In this document: one piece after another, positions 38,456 to 48,658 of the stretch
Layout of the letters: every line of letters begins with the position of its first letter
Numbering within the stretch: the stretch's first letter is position 1
From: Bacteroides reticulotermitis JCM 10512
Lineage (GTDB): Bacteria; Bacteroidota; Bacteroidia; Bacteroidales; Bacteroidaceae
Direction: 5' to 3'
Length of the DNA: 64,000 bases
Assembly: GCF_000517545.1 (NCBI RefSeq)
Contig: NZ_BAIV01000017.1
Coordinates: forward strand, 1 to 64,000
The notes under the pieces: model-generated
Told to the model about the DNA's origin: nothing
The model's database searches: none
What the model saw: the letters and a program-made list of their open reading frames with translations, nothing else
Position numbers and translations under genes: made by a program

Positions 38456-38464
38456 TATTTTTGC
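38456..38464 (+). promoter_or_regulatory. Bacteroides -7 promoter element for prmC-recX
   Basis: TATTTTTGC, 21 bp before the prmC ATG. Confidence 0.6.
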
Positions 38465-38485
38465 GCTCTCAAATAAAAGGTAGAA

Positions 38486-39325
38486 ATGAACAGTCTCACA
38501 TCTCGTATTCGCCAGACTTTACAAAAAACTTACTCCCCTGAGGAAGCCAAAGCGTTGGCAATGATGATTTGTTGTGATATGCTTGGCTTAAATGCACTTG
38601 ATATTTATACGGGCAAAGATATAATATTATCTGCAAGCACGCACTGCGAATTGGAAAACATTCTATTGCGTTTGCAAAAACACGAGCCAATTCAGTATAT
38701 CCGCGGATTTGCTGAGTTTTATGGTAATTCATTTCGGGTAGCTCCCGGCGTGTTGATTCCGCGTCCTGAAACCGTGGAGTTGGTCGAGATGATCGTAAAA
38801 GAACATACTGCCATGGCTCCTGCGGTGTTGGATATTGGCACGGGGAGTGGATGCATTGCCATTTCATTAGCAAAAGCTTTGCCCAAAGCGAAGGTTACCG
38901 CGTGGGACATTTCGGAAGAAGCCTTGACGATTGCCCGTTATAACAGCGAGAAGTTGGAGGTGAATGTACGGTTTGAAAAACAGGATGTACTTTTGGAGGG
39001 GATAAGCAGTGAAGTACAATACGATGTGATTGTGAGTAATCCTCCTTATATACTAGAGGGTGAGAAACTTGCTATGGAGGCGAATGTGCTTGAATGGGAA
39101 CCGGAGCAGGCTTTGTTCGTACCGGATAATGATCCGTTGTTGTTCTATCGGCGAATCGCTGACTTGGGCAGGGAGTTGTTGCTTCCGAATGGTAAAATCT
39201 ATTTTGAGATAAATCAAGCATACGGTAATGAAGTTAGGGATATGTTGCGTGAAATGCATTATAAAGAGATTGAAGTAATAAATGATTTTTTTGGTAATCC
39301 TAGAATGGTAAAAGCGAATAAATGA
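38486..39325 (+). CDS. prmC: peptide chain release factor N5-glutamine methyltransferase
   Basis: 279 residues. An N-terminal helical domain (1-80) precedes a class I methyltransferase domain: APGVLIPRPETVELVE near 88, VLDIGTGSGCIAISLA near 113 (SAM binding) and VSNPPYILEGE near 182 (the NPPY motif that holds the target glutamine). It methylates the GGQ glutamine of release factors. It overlaps recX by 4 bp. Confidence 0.95.
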   Translation: MNSLTSRIRQTLQKTYSPEEAKALAMMICCDMLGLNALDIYTGKDIILSASTHCELENILLRLQKHEPIQYIRGFAEFYGNSFRVAPGVLIPRPETVELVEMIVKEHTAMAPAVLDIGTGSGCIAISLAKALPKAKVTAWDISEEALTIARYNSEKLEVNVRFEKQDVLLEGISSEVQYDVIVSNPPYILEGEKLAMEANVLEWEPEQALFVPDNDPLLFYRRIADLGRELLLPNGKIYFEINQAYGNEVRDMLREMHYKEIEVINDFFGNPRMVKANK

Positions 39326-39804
39326 GTGCACAAGTAACTGAAGAAGAAGCATTAAAGAAAGTAGCGTCCTATTGTTCCACAGCGGAGCGCTGTCGTTCGG
39401 AGATTAGTGATAAATTGCAGCGATGGGGTATTGCGTATGAAGCGGTTGCTCGTATATTAACCTGGCTTGAAACCGAAAATTTTATTGATGAAGAGCGCTA
39501 TTGTCGTGCCTATGTTAACGATAAGTTTCGGTTTGCCAAGTGGGGTAAAGTTAAAATAGCCCAAGGGCTTTATATGAAAAAAATTCCGTCGGATGTTGCT
39601 TGGCGACATTTAAATGGAGTGGATGAAGAAGAGTATCTTTCAATTCTACGCTCCTTGCTCGCTTCAAAGCGTAAAAGTATTCATGCTCAGGATGATAGGG
39701 AAGAGGCCGGAAAGCTGATTCGTTTTGCTATGAGCCGTGGATTTGAGATAAAGGATATTCGTCGATGTATTGAAGTCTCGGATGAAGATGTGTATGAAGG
39801 GTGA
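39322..39804 (+). CDS. recX: RecX family regulatory protein
   Basis: 160 residues, three-helix repeats typical of RecX: VASYCSTAERCRSEISDKLQRWG (residues 12-34), ETENFIDEERYCRAYVNDKFR near 52, and KLIRFAMSRGFEIKDIRRCIE near 130. RecX modulates RecA filaments in other bacteria. Here it is not next to recA and is translationally coupled to prmC (ATGA overlap). Confidence 0.9.
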   Translation: MSAQVTEEEALKKVASYCSTAERCRSEISDKLQRWGIAYEAVARILTWLETENFIDEERYCRAYVNDKFRFAKWGKVKIAQGLYMKKIPSDVAWRHLNGVDEEEYLSILRSLLASKRKSIHAQDDREEAGKLIRFAMSRGFEIKDIRRCIEVSDEDVYEG

Positions 39805-39846
39805 AAAATAAACTACTTTCTTCTTTCAATTCTCATTCTATTTCCG

Positions 39847-39855
39847 TATTTTTGC
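39847..39855 (+). promoter_or_regulatory. Bacteroides -7 promoter element for pyrE
   Basis: TATTTTTGC, 28 bp before the pyrE ATG. Confidence 0.6.
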
Positions 39856-39882
39856 GGAAAATAATTAATAGTTGGTTTAGTT

Positions 39883-40521
39883 ATGAAAAACTTAGAGAGA
39901 CTGTTTGCGGAGAAGCTTCTTAAAATAAAAGCCATTAAGCTTCAGCCGGCTAATCCGTTTACGTGGGCTTCAGGATGGAAATCACCTTTTTATTGTGATA
40001 ACCGTAAGACACTGTCTTATCCTTCTCTTCGTAATTTTGTGAAGATTGAAATTACACGTCTGATATTGGAACGATTCGGACAAGTGGATGCTATTGCAGG
40101 TGTTGCTACCGGTGCTATTCCGCAAGGAGCCTTGGTTGCAGACGCATTAAACCTTCCATTTGTGTACGTTCGTGCCACTCCGAAAGATCATGGATTGGAA
40201 AACCTTATTGAGGGAGAGTTACGCCCGGGTATGAAAGTGGTGGTTGTAGAAGACCTCATCTCTACCGGTGGAAGTAGTTTGAAAGCAGTTGAGGCTATTC
40301 GTCGCGATGGTTGTGAAGTAATTGGTATGGTGGCCGCTTATACTTATGGCTTTCCGGTTGCAGAGCAAGCATTTAAAGAAGCTAAGGTTCCTTTGGTGAC
40401 ATTGACGAATTATGAAGCTGTGCTTGATGTGGCTCTTCGTACAGGTTATATTGAAGAAGAAGACGTTGCAACCCTGAATGAATGGCGTAAAGACCCAGCT
40501 CATTGGGACGCAGGGAAATAA
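39883..40521 (+). CDS. pyrE: orotate phosphoribosyltransferase
   Basis: 212 residues, type I phosphoribosyltransferase. It joins orotate and PRPP in pyrimidine synthesis. Motifs: FTWASGWKSPFYCDNRKTLSYP near residue 26, IAGVATGAIPQGALVAD near 70, YVRATPKDHGLENLIEG near 92 and the PRPP loop VVVVEDLISTGGSSLKA near 118. The gene has its own promoter and a downstream terminator. Confidence 0.96.
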   Translation: MKNLERLFAEKLLKIKAIKLQPANPFTWASGWKSPFYCDNRKTLSYPSLRNFVKIEITRLILERFGQVDAIAGVATGAIPQGALVADALNLPFVYVRATPKDHGLENLIEGELRPGMKVVVVEDLISTGGSSLKAVEAIRRDGCEVIGMVAAYTYGFPVAEQAFKEAKVPLVTLTNYEAVLDVALRTGYIEEEDVATLNEWRKDPAHWDAGK

Positions 40522-40557
40522 GATTCGTTTTTGAATTTAAATATGTACAAAAGTAGA

Positions 40558-40603
40558 AAGGACCATTCGGACACTAATTGTTCGGATTGTTCTTTTTTGT
40601 TTT
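40558..40603 (+). terminator. Terminator after pyrE
   Basis: An imperfect stem (AAGGACCATTCGGAC with GTTCGGATTGTTCTT, several G-U pairs) is followed by a T run. Placed between pyrE and the START-like gene. Confidence 0.65.
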
Positions 40604-40619
40604 TATAATACAAGAAACT

Positions 40620-41030
40620 ATGAATAAATTTGAGAGTGAGGTAAAGACACTATCTTATGGGCAAGAACGCGTGTACGAAAAGTTATCCGATTTGAGTAAT
40701 GTGGAAAAGATCAAAGATCACTTGCCTCAGGATAAGGTGAAAGATATGAGCTTTGATACCGATACGCTTAGCTTCAATGCTGCTCCGCTAGGACAAATGA
40801 CGCTTAAGATTGTTGAGCGCGAACCGTGCAGTTGCATCAAGCTCGAGAGTATCAACTCGCCGCTCCCCTTCAATCTCTGGATTCAATTGGTTCCGGTAAC
40901 CGAAGAAGAATGTAAAATCAAGATCACCATTGGGCTGGAAATCAATCCATTTATGAAGGCGATGATACAAAAACCTATTCAAGAAGGTTTAGGGAAAATG
41001 GTTGATATGCTTGCAATGATTAAATATTAA
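40620..41030 (+). CDS. START/SRPBCC-like small protein
   Basis: 136 residues from the ATG at 40620; the longer frame starting at 40578 runs through the pyrE terminator. The sequence KFESEVKTLSYGQERVYEKLSDL, then LSFNAAPLGQMTLKIVEREPCSCIKLES, resembles the SRPBCC (Bet v 1-like) family of Bacteroidetes. A hydrophobic cavity for a ligand is expected, but none is known. It lies 17 bp ahead of argH. Confidence 0.78.
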   Translation: MNKFESEVKTLSYGQERVYEKLSDLSNVEKIKDHLPQDKVKDMSFDTDTLSFNAAPLGQMTLKIVEREPCSCIKLESINSPLPFNLWIQLVPVTEEECKIKITIGLEINPFMKAMIQKPIQEGLGKMVDMLAMIKY

Positions 41031-41047
41031 TTCTTGAAGTAGAGAAA

Positions 41048-42388
41048 ATGGCGCAGAAACTTTGGGAGAAATCCACGCAGGTAAATAAAGATATCGAGAA
41101 CTTTACGGTTGGACGTGACCGTGAGATGGACCTCTATTTGGCCAAGCATGATGTGTTAGGCTCGATGGCTCATATTACGATGCTCGAAAGTATCGGTTTG
41201 CTAACTAAAGAAGAATTGGCGCAATTGCTTGCCGAATTGAAGCGAATCTATGTTTCTGCTGAGAATGGGCAGTTTGTGATTGAAGAAGGCGTGGAGGATG
41301 TGCACTCGCAAGTCGAACTGTTGCTAACCCGTTCTTTGGGAGATGTTGGGAAGAAAATTCATAGCGGACGTTCCCGCAATGATCAGGTATTACTCGACTT
41401 AAAGCTTTTCACCCGTACGCAAATCAGAGAGATAGCAGAAGCTGTCGAAGAGCTCTTTCATGTGCTCATTCATCAAAGCGAGCGATACAAAGACGTTTTG
41501 ATGCCCGGATATACCCATTTGCAGATTGCGATGCCCTCATCGTTCGGTTTATGGTTTGGTGCCTATGCTGAGAGTTTGGTTGATGATATGCTCTTTCTGC
41601 AAGCAGCCTTCAAAATGTGTAATCGTAATCCGTTGGGATCGGCTGCCGGCTATGGCTCGTCCTTTCCGTTGGATCGTACAATGACTACACAGTTGCTGGG
41701 CTTCGATTCTTTAAACTACAATGTGGTATATGCGCAGATGGGGCGTGGAAAGATGGAGCGTAATGTAGCGTTTGCATTGGCTACTATTGCCGGTACCATC
41801 TCCAAACTTGCTTTTGATGCTTGCATGTTCAATAGTCAGAACTTTGGGTTTGTGAAGCTTCCTGACGATTGTACCACCGGATCTAGTATTATGCCGCATA
41901 AAAAGAATCCGGATGTATTCGAATTGACACGTGCCAAGTGCAATAAACTGCAATCATTGCCTCAACAGATTATGATGATAGCGAACAATTTGCCTTCCGG
42001 CTATTTTCGTGATTTGCAGATTATCAAGGAAATCTTTCTTCCGGCATTTCAAGAATTGAAAGATTGCTTGCGAATGACCACCTATATCATGAATGAGATC
42101 AAGGTGAACGATCATATTCTGGATGATGATAAATACCTTTTGATCTTCAGTGTCGAGGAAGTAAACCGGCTGGCTCACGAAGGAATGCCTTTCCGGGATG
42201 CTTATAAAAAAGTGGGATTGGATATTGAGGCTGGTAAATTTGCGCATAATAAAGAAGTTCATCATACCCACGAAGGTAGCATTGGAAATCTCTGTAACGA
42301 TGAAATCTCTGCATTGATGCAGCAAGTAGTCGATGGGTTTAGCTTTCAGGAGATGGAAGAAGCCGAAAAGCGTTTGCTAGCCAGATAG
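41048..42388 (+). CDS. argH: argininosuccinate lyase
   Basis: 446 residues of the fumarase/aspartase superfamily. It cleaves argininosuccinate into arginine and fumarate, the last step of arginine synthesis. Motifs: DVHSQVELLLTRSLGDVGKKIHSGRSRNDQV near residue 88, TQIREIAE near 120, GYTHLQIAMPSSFGLWF near 155 and the signature GSSIMPHKKNPDVFEL near 280. It is separated from the other arg genes. Confidence 0.96.
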   Translation: MAQKLWEKSTQVNKDIENFTVGRDREMDLYLAKHDVLGSMAHITMLESIGLLTKEELAQLLAELKRIYVSAENGQFVIEEGVEDVHSQVELLLTRSLGDVGKKIHSGRSRNDQVLLDLKLFTRTQIREIAEAVEELFHVLIHQSERYKDVLMPGYTHLQIAMPSSFGLWFGAYAESLVDDMLFLQAAFKMCNRNPLGSAAGYGSSFPLDRTMTTQLLGFDSLNYNVVYAQMGRGKMERNVAFALATIAGTISKLAFDACMFNSQNFGFVKLPDDCTTGSSIMPHKKNPDVFELTRAKCNKLQSLPQQIMMIANNLPSGYFRDLQIIKEIFLPAFQELKDCLRMTTYIMNEIKVNDHILDDDKYLLIFSVEEVNRLAHEGMPFRDAYKKVGLDIEAGKFAHNKEVHHTHEGSIGNLCNDEISALMQQVVDGFSFQEMEEAEKRLLAR

Positions 42389-42432
42389 TTAATTCTTTTA
42401 GCGGGTTGAGATAAAACTTTCCTCTGAAAAAG

Positions 42433-42465
42433 TTTGGCAGTAAGAAGTAAACTGCTTATCTTTGC
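42433..42465 (+). promoter_or_regulatory. Bacteroides promoter for the tRNA pair
   Basis: TTTG (42433-42436) and TATCTTTGC (42457-42465) at 20-bp spacing: a textbook -33/-7 pair, 15 bp before tRNA-Gly. Confidence 0.8.
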
Positions 42466-42480
42466 ACCCGTTGAAAAAAC

Positions 42481-42553
42481 GCGGAAATAGCTCAGTTGGT
42501 AGAGCATAACCTTGCCAAGGTTAGGGTCGCGAGTTCGAGTCTCGTTTTCCGCT
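42481..42553 (+). tRNA. tRNA-Gly (GCC)
   Basis: GCGGAAA and TTTCCGC form the acceptor stem; the anticodon loop CTTGCCAAG gives GCC. D loop AGTTGGTAGA and T arm GGTTCGAGTCTC-like (GAGTTCGAGTCTC) are normal. No CCA is encoded. Confidence 0.96.
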
Positions 42554-42568
42554 CTTCTTTGAAAGGAT

Positions 42569-42653
42569 GCTCGAATGGTGGAATCGGTAGACACGAGGGA
42601 CTTAAAATCCCTTGGCCATTGCGGCTGTGCGGGTTCAAGTCCCGCTTCGAGTA
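42569..42653 (+). tRNA. tRNA-Leu (UAA)
   Basis: A type II tRNA of about 85 nt. The anticodon loop ACTTAAAAT gives UAA; a long variable arm follows (TTGGCCATTGCGGCTGT region), then T arm GCGGGTTCAAGTCCCGC. The acceptor stem pairs GCTCGAA with TTCGAGT. It shares the promoter and terminator with tRNA-Gly, 15 nt away. Confidence 0.95.
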
Positions 42654-42660
42654 CTTGAAG

Positions 42661-42700
42661 AAACGCCAACCCCTTGTAAAAGGTGGTTGGCGTTTTTGTT
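42661..42700 (+). terminator. Terminator after the tRNA genes
   Basis: AAACGCCAACC and GGTTGGCGTTT form an 11-bp stem followed by T-rich sequence. Confidence 0.85.
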
Positions 42701-42751
42701 TTATGTTGGTTGCACAACATTTACACAACATGCAGATGATCCTTCAAGATC

Positions 42752-43660
42752 TCAGGATTTCGGTATGATTTCTTTTCTGCACACTACTTTCACGCAATAC
42801 TGATTGAATATGATGCCACCTACAATCAAGATTAATCCTAGGTAAGTAGTGAAAACAATCTGTTCACCCAGCACGAGAGTAATAAAGAGAAGCGAAAGGA
42901 ATGGGGAGAAATAACACATCTGATTTATCAGTGCCGGGTTGGTCGTTTTCCGCATGGCTAGACCGAAAAAGATAAAAGGAATGGCTATTTCGAAACATCC
43001 AACGTACATACTGGAGAGTAGGCCGGAGAGTGAATAGCTATGAGTACCAATGATGGATGCTGCAAGTATTAGGTAAACGGTTCCAAATAAGAACGTAATA
43101 AGCAATGCCACGCTGGTATCCACTTTACGTTGTCGGTTGTTGATCAGCCAGTATGATGCCCAAAGTATGGCACTTGAAAGTGCAAGTGCAATTCCTACGG
43201 CAGAAGCATTTTTTCCTCCTTGACCACTGCTCATTGTAATCAACACGATACCTCCTAATGATATGAACATACCGATGTACTTCCGGGGTGGTATCGGTTG
43301 GTGTGCAAATGCGGCTAGCAGGATTAAAAGAACAATAGGCCAGGTATAGTTAAGTGGTTGGGCTATTTGTGCAGGAAGCAAATCATAGGCTTTGAATAAT
43401 ATCAGGTAGTAGGCTACCGGATTGAGTAGGCCTATTCCCGCAAAAGTTCTCCATTGTTTGCCGGATAGTTGGTTTACTTTGCTCCACTTTTTCTGAACAG
43501 TCACTATCATTAAAAAGAATAAAAGAGCTGTACTGCTTGCTATCAATAACATTTCAAAATGCGTTTGATATTTTAATGCTACTTTGAGAGCGGTTGCTAT
43601 CGTAGACCAGCTTAATACAGCTGCTCCTGCGTAGATCACCGCTTGCGTGTTTGCTTTCAT
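42752..43660 (-). CDS. EamA/DMT family transporter
   Basis: 302 residues, ten hydrophobic helices in two EamA halves (about residues 5-140 and 155-290). First half AVLSWSTIATALKVAL and LNPVAYYLILFKAYDLLPAQIAQPLNYTWP; second half ALSSAILWASYWLINNRQ. It is a drug/metabolite exporter of the inner membrane; substrate unknown. Its end is 50 bp past the tRNA terminator on the opposite strand. Confidence 0.88.
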   Translation of the reverse strand: MKANTQAVIYAGAAVLSWSTIATALKVALKYQTHFEMLLIASSTALLFFLMIVTVQKKWSKVNQLSGKQWRTFAGIGLLNPVAYYLILFKAYDLLPAQIAQPLNYTWPIVLLILLAAFAHQPIPPRKYIGMFISLGGIVLITMSSGQGGKNASAVGIALALSSAILWASYWLINNRQRKVDTSVALLITFLFGTVYLILAASIIGTHSYSLSGLLSSMYVGCFEIAIPFIFFGLAMRKTTNPALINQMCYFSPFLSLLFITLVLGEQIVFTTYLGLILIVGGIIFNQYCVKVVCRKEIIPKS

Positions 43661-44182
43661 CTTTCTTGAATCCTTCTATATTGCTCTTTGATTTAATACT
43701 TGCAAAGATGCATCATGCGAAAGGAAAAGACTAATAGAAACGTCTAAATATATATGCCAATTGTACAAACCGCAGTTGTGACATTGACTTTTATTCTGTA
43801 ATTTCTTATTTCTGAATATTCCATTGGCTGAAACAACCCTGATATCTTTTGCCAAACCAAATTTTCCGTACCCAAATTACGATAACTTATCGCTTCAGCC
43901 AAGCGATTGGATAAAAACCACATAATAAAAGACATAATCGATATATGTTCTTTATAATCTCAACTCTATAGAATGTCTTTGTCATAGCTAAGTGAGTAGC
44001 AATGACTAATTTTACAAACCGAGAAACTCTGCCGGACGACAATCGGTTGGAACTCCTACCGAACAGTGCTGACTGGTATGAACCGGAAGTCTTGAAAGGG
44101 TTCACTCCCTTGCGGACGCTCATAAATAACTTTTATATAAACTCAGCTTATTGTTGAATCACAGACTTAAAAATGTAGCCTA
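43661..44182. other. gene-free stretch between transporter and lyase genes
   Basis: About 520 bp without a gene I can support. A 63-codon minus-strand ORF (43744-43935) reads smoothly but has no ribosome binding site or known family. Small inverted repeats (for example CGATAA/TTATCG near 43880) are present. No array with 22-bp period was found here. Confidence 0.45.
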
Positions 44183-46662
44183 ATGAGAACACAAATGATT
44201 ATTCTTTTAGCATTGTGCTTGGGTATGCTTCCTTTGAACGCCAATAATCCGCAGCGTAAGGAGCCTTACCCCCAACAACGTAATATTGTTTATTTGAATC
44301 CCGCTCCACTGTTGGTGCCACTGGCAATGAAGCAATCGGATTACCTTCAATTCTGTTTGTCACAAGACAAGAATTTTAACGGGCGGAACACGATTTTATC
44401 CAAGCCGGTTCCTTGGTGTATGTTCAACCCGCATCAGGTGTTGAAAACGGGAACCTGGTATTGGCGTTTCCGATCGGTTAGTAAATCGGGAGACGAACTG
44501 CCTTGGGGCGAAACGTATAGCTTCATAATCGAAGAGCTACGCCCAAGTTTGCAACACCTCCATTTGCTACATTCCTGGAAAATATCCCTCAGCAATATCC
44601 ACGTATCTATTGTTTCTTGAATGATCACCTGGAAGAAGCCCGAAAGGATATGCGTTCACACCCCGAATTCGAGGAGATGATTACAGACTCCCGCAAGGCA
44701 CTTGCGATGGATTTTAGTACGGACACTCAACCCTATAAACATGTCTTTACCATGTCGGAGTATTGCGATAACCTGAATACGGCTTATCAAATGCTACAGC
44801 AGCAAGTTTATGCCGATAAAATGGTGGCCAATGTGCGGTGTCTGTTACCCATAGAGCCTGATGAGCGGTTTGTACAGAATGATTTCAGTGCGGGAGAGCT
44901 GGTTTATCTATTGGCTTGTACGTACGAAAACTGCTATGCGTATTTCTCTTCGGAAGAACGTGAACAGATAGAAGCTCGGATTATGAAGATCCTTTCTTAT
45001 TATTATGAAGGGCGTATTTTGGGACGTGAGGAAAATATGTTCTTTGATGAACATATCTGGCAGTTCACCATCCGCCGCTTTGTGCAAGCCTCACTGGTTG
45101 TATACGATAAATATCCTCTGGCAAAAGAATACTTGGAATATTACTACGAGCTTTGGAATACCCGCGGACCCGCTACCGGATTCAATCGGGACGGGGTTTG
45201 GCATAATGGAGCCAACTATTTCAGCGCGAATGCTGTGAGCTTATCTTATATGCCTACATTGTTCAGCTATATAACCGGAACGGATTTTCTGCAACATCCT
45301 TGGTATAAAAATGCCGGTATGGGTACTGCGTATACATGGCAGCCGGGCTCGCTTAGTGCAGGCTTCGGTGATGGCCACGAAAAAATGAATGGTAAACCTT
45401 TGCGCATTCGGAGTGCTTTTGCTGACTTCTTGGCTCGTAACACAGGCGATCCGTATGCAACTTGGTACTCTTCGCTGAATGATCGCTATAAGACCGAACC
45501 AGAAACGCGCTTGTATCGTTTGGCAAGCGGCAAGCACCGCCCAATGAACCATGAGTTGCCGATAAATGCACCGAAGGCTGTCTGGTTCAGAGATTGCGGA
45601 GAAATGATAGCGAATAGCAGTTTAAATAATTTGGAGCAGAACCTCAGTTTAAGTTTCCGTTCCAGTCCTTTTGGCTCAGGTAATCATACACATTCCAATC
45701 AGAACGCTTTTAATCTGCACTATGCCGGGAAGGCTATTTATCATGCAGCCGGTCATTATATGAATTTCAGTGATCCTCACAACCTATTGTCTTATCGCAA
45801 TACGCGTGCTCATAACACAATGTTGATAAACGGCATTGGGCAACCTTTTACAACCGACGCTAATGGATACATCGTACGTATGTTTAATGGCGATCACATC
45901 TCGTATGCTTTGGGTGATGCTTCTAGGGCGTATTGCGGAATCAGCAATGTACGTTTGTGGAAACGCAGTTTCGAGAAGTATCAACTGGAACAGTCGCCCG
46001 AAAATGGTTTTGGTGAGACATCGTTGAAGAAATACCGCAGGCATATCTTTTTGTTGCATCCCAATAAGATCGTTATCTATGATGAGTTGGAAGCGGGAGA
46101 GGAAGTGCGTTGGGATTGGCTACTGCATAGTCCGGTGAAATTTGAGATCGATAAGCAATCATCCCTCTTGACAACGGTCTACGAAGCGATGAATGTGAAG
46201 TCCGTTGCTCAATTGTTCTGCGAACAGAAAAGTGACATAACACAGACCGATACGTATGCGGCAGCGCCTAATGAAAAGATTGCTCAGCGTGGAGAAGACT
46301 TTACGCCTTCATGGGCACTTACGGCAAGCTTTGGGCCCAGCAAAGCGAATCGCATACTGACTATTATTCAGGTAGAGGCTGCCGGAGATCGGACCGTTGA
46401 AATTGTGCGGAGCAATAATCGGTTCCAATGTGGCGAGTGGGTGATTGACGCAGAGTTGAATGCTAAAAAACCGGCAAGCTTATCTATACATAATACAAGT
46501 AATAAAGCCGTTTTCAGCTATGGGAAACAGAACTTGAAAATTGGGGGACAGTCCTACTCCAGTAAAGCGAAAGGAAATTCTGTGCTATTCGATCAAGTCG
46601 ATGGTAAATGGGAAACGCAAGAGATGGGTGACCAAAGAATACAATCGATGGGTAAATGGTGA
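44183..46662 (+). CDS. heparinase II/III-like polysaccharide lyase (DUF4962), frameshifted
   Basis: About 826 residues after repair. A signal peptide (LLALCLGMLPLNA) precedes a fibronectin-like/DUF4962 region (VLKTGTWYWRFRSVSKSGDELPWGETY), an alpha/alpha-toroid (residues about 160-430) and a heparinase II/III beta-domain with GNHTHSNQNAFNLHYAGKAIYH near 510 and NTRAHNTMLINGIGQPF near 545, the His-rich segment of these lyases. The frame breaks near 44546; one added A restores RPKFATPPFATFLENIPQQYP. It should cleave a uronic-acid polysaccharide by elimination. No sulfatase or SusCD is nearby, so heparin itself is not certain. Confidence 0.85.
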
Positions 46663-46712
46663 TCGGCGCAATTGGCTTATAAATCGAGGGCAAGTAAGGT
46701 CGTGTTTGATAA

Positions 46713-46826
46713 AGAAGCCGGTCGTGATCTCCCATCGCAACCGGCTTAAACCTAAATATATTAACCTAAAACCAATGAAGCATACTTAGCGACACGCGTC
46801 CGGCACATCTTGCCTGTTGACTTGGT
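46713..46826 (-). ncRNA. candidate small RNA
   Basis: On the minus strand a -7 element TAAATTTGC (46832-46840) is followed about 110 nt later by AAGCCGGT...ACCGGCTT and a T-rich tail (46713-46748). There is no ORF between. The hairpin has no T run on the plus strand, so it is unlikely to be only the lyase gene's terminator. No clear -33 box is visible. Function unknown. Confidence 0.3.
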
Positions 46827-46920
46827 CGACTGCAAATTTAAGAGATGTCGTAGAAACGGAATGGCTCATTTGTGTCAGGATAGGTATGCGAATGATTCAT
46901 TTTACGGTTGAATGTAAATA

Positions 46921-46966
46921 AGAAGTCCTTCCGAATGGGGTTGTAGCCAATCGGAAGGACTTTCTG
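46921..46966. terminator. Terminator between lyase and acyl-CoA synthetase genes
   Basis: AAGTCCTTCCGA and TCGGAAGGACTT form a 12-bp stem with A/T-rich flanks on both sides; it serves the minus-strand synthetase gene that ends at 46997. Confidence 0.8.
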
Positions 46967-46996
46967 TAAAGGTGGATAAGAGAGTTACCCCCTTAT

Positions 46997-48651
46997 TTAT
47001 TTCTCATCATTTTTCCGAATCTCTACCCGGCGTATTTTACCGCTGATTGTTTTAGGCAGTTCGTCGATGAATTCGATTACGCGAGGATATTTATAAGGAG
47101 CCGTTACCTTCTTTACATGATTCTGCAACTCCTTGATCAGTGCTTCTCCGGCACGTGCTTTATAATCCTTGGAAAGAACAATTGTAGCTTTTACTACCTG
47201 TCCGCGTATTTCGTCCGGTACTCCGGTGATGGCGCATTCGATTACAGCCGGGTGAGTCATCAAGGCACTTTCTACTTCGAAAGGGCCGATGCGGTAACCG
47301 GAACTTTTGATAACATCATCCGAGCGGCCTACAAACCAGAGATAACCGTCTTCGTCTTTCCAGCTACGTCGCCCGTATAATAGATACCGTCGTGCCAAGC
47401 GTCATGTGTGCGCTCCGGATCACGGTAGTACTCTTTGAAGAGCCCCAACGGTTTGCTTTTGTCGGTACGGATTACGATTTGTCCCTGTTCACCGGCTTCC
47501 ACCGAACGCCCTTCCTGGTCAATCAGGTCGACGTCATACTGTGGGTTCGGCAATCCCATACTTCCGGGCTTAGGCTCCATCCACGGCATGGTAGCGATGG
47601 TTAAGGTTGTTTCGGTCTGCCCGAAGCCCTCCATCAGTTTAATGCCCGTCAGGTTCTTGAATGTTTCAAATACAGCCGGGTTTAAAGCCTCTCCGGCAAT
47701 CGTACAGTATTGAAGCGAAGATAGATCGTATTTAGTCAGATCTTCGTGGATTAGGAAACGGAAGATAGTCGGGGGAGCGCAGAGAGACGTGACGCGATAG
47801 TCTTGTATTTTCTCCAGAATGTCACCGGGCGCAAACTTTTCATGATCGTATACAAAGATGTTAGCACCGGCTATCCACTGTCCGTAGAGTTTTCCCCAGA
47901 CAGCTTTTCCCCATCCGGTATCAGCAATGGTGAGGTGCAGGCTTTGTTCGTCCAGATGATGCCAGAGACTACCGGTAACGATATGTCCCAACGGATACGT
48001 AAAGTCGTGCGCAACCATCTTCGGCTCGCCGGTAGTACCTGATGTAAAGTACATCAGCGAAATATCATCATTGGTGTTTACGTGCGACGGACGTATGAAC
48101 GGAGCCGCACTTTCTATTCCTTGATGGAAATCGTCAAACCCTTCCGATATTTCGGGGCCGACACTTACTAATTGTTTAACGCTCGGGCTTTCGGGCATGG
48201 CATCGACAATATGTTTGGTGATAACACCTTCGCCTGCCGCGACAATCATTTTGATGTCGGCCGCATTGCAACGATACACAATATCCTTTTTGGTCAGGAG
48301 GTGTGTGGCCGGAATAGCCGTAGCCCCGAGTTTGTGCAGGGCAATAATGCTGAACCAGAACTCATACCGGCGTTTGAGAATAAGCATAACCATATCTCCT
48401 TGGCCGATGCCCAGGCTTTGAAAGTAAGAGGCTGCCTTATCCGAATACTCTTTCATTTCCGCAAAAGAGAACTGACGGCTTTCTCCTCTGTCATTTGTCC
48501 ACAGCAATGCTTTCTTATTGGGCTGTTGTTCAGCCCAGACGTCTACAACGTCATATCCGAAGTTGAAATCTTCCGGAACATTCACTTTAAAGTTCTCGAC
48601 GAAATCCTCTTGTGAGGCGAAAGCAGTTTGTGCTAAAAATTTCTCTACCAT
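46997..48651 (-). CDS. AMP-forming acyl-CoA (acetyl-CoA-like) synthetase, frameshifted
   Basis: About 551 residues after repair; ANL superfamily. Motifs: [22 protein letters not shown] near residue 190 (AMP binding), [14 protein letters not shown] near 335, [39 protein letters not shown] near 420 and the closing [14 protein letters not shown] near 535 with the catalytic Lys. The frame is lost near 47362; one added T (gcttgg) restores it. The gene runs 8 bp after the XRE-cupin gene. Substrate may be acetate, propionate or a longer acid. Confidence 0.9.
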
Positions 48652-48658
48652 AATATAA

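Noticed and set aside
37261-38486. FMN riboswitch controlling ribD
   Set aside because: The gap before ribD is only 56 bp and shows no conserved RFN-type stems.
43744-43935. 63-codon minus-strand ORF
   Set aside because: It reads smoothly, but has no ribosome binding site, no recognised family and no neighbours in operon distance.
44183-46662. Heparinase-like lyase as part of a polysaccharide utilisation locus
   Set aside because: No SusC/SusD, sulfatase or sensor gene lies next to it.
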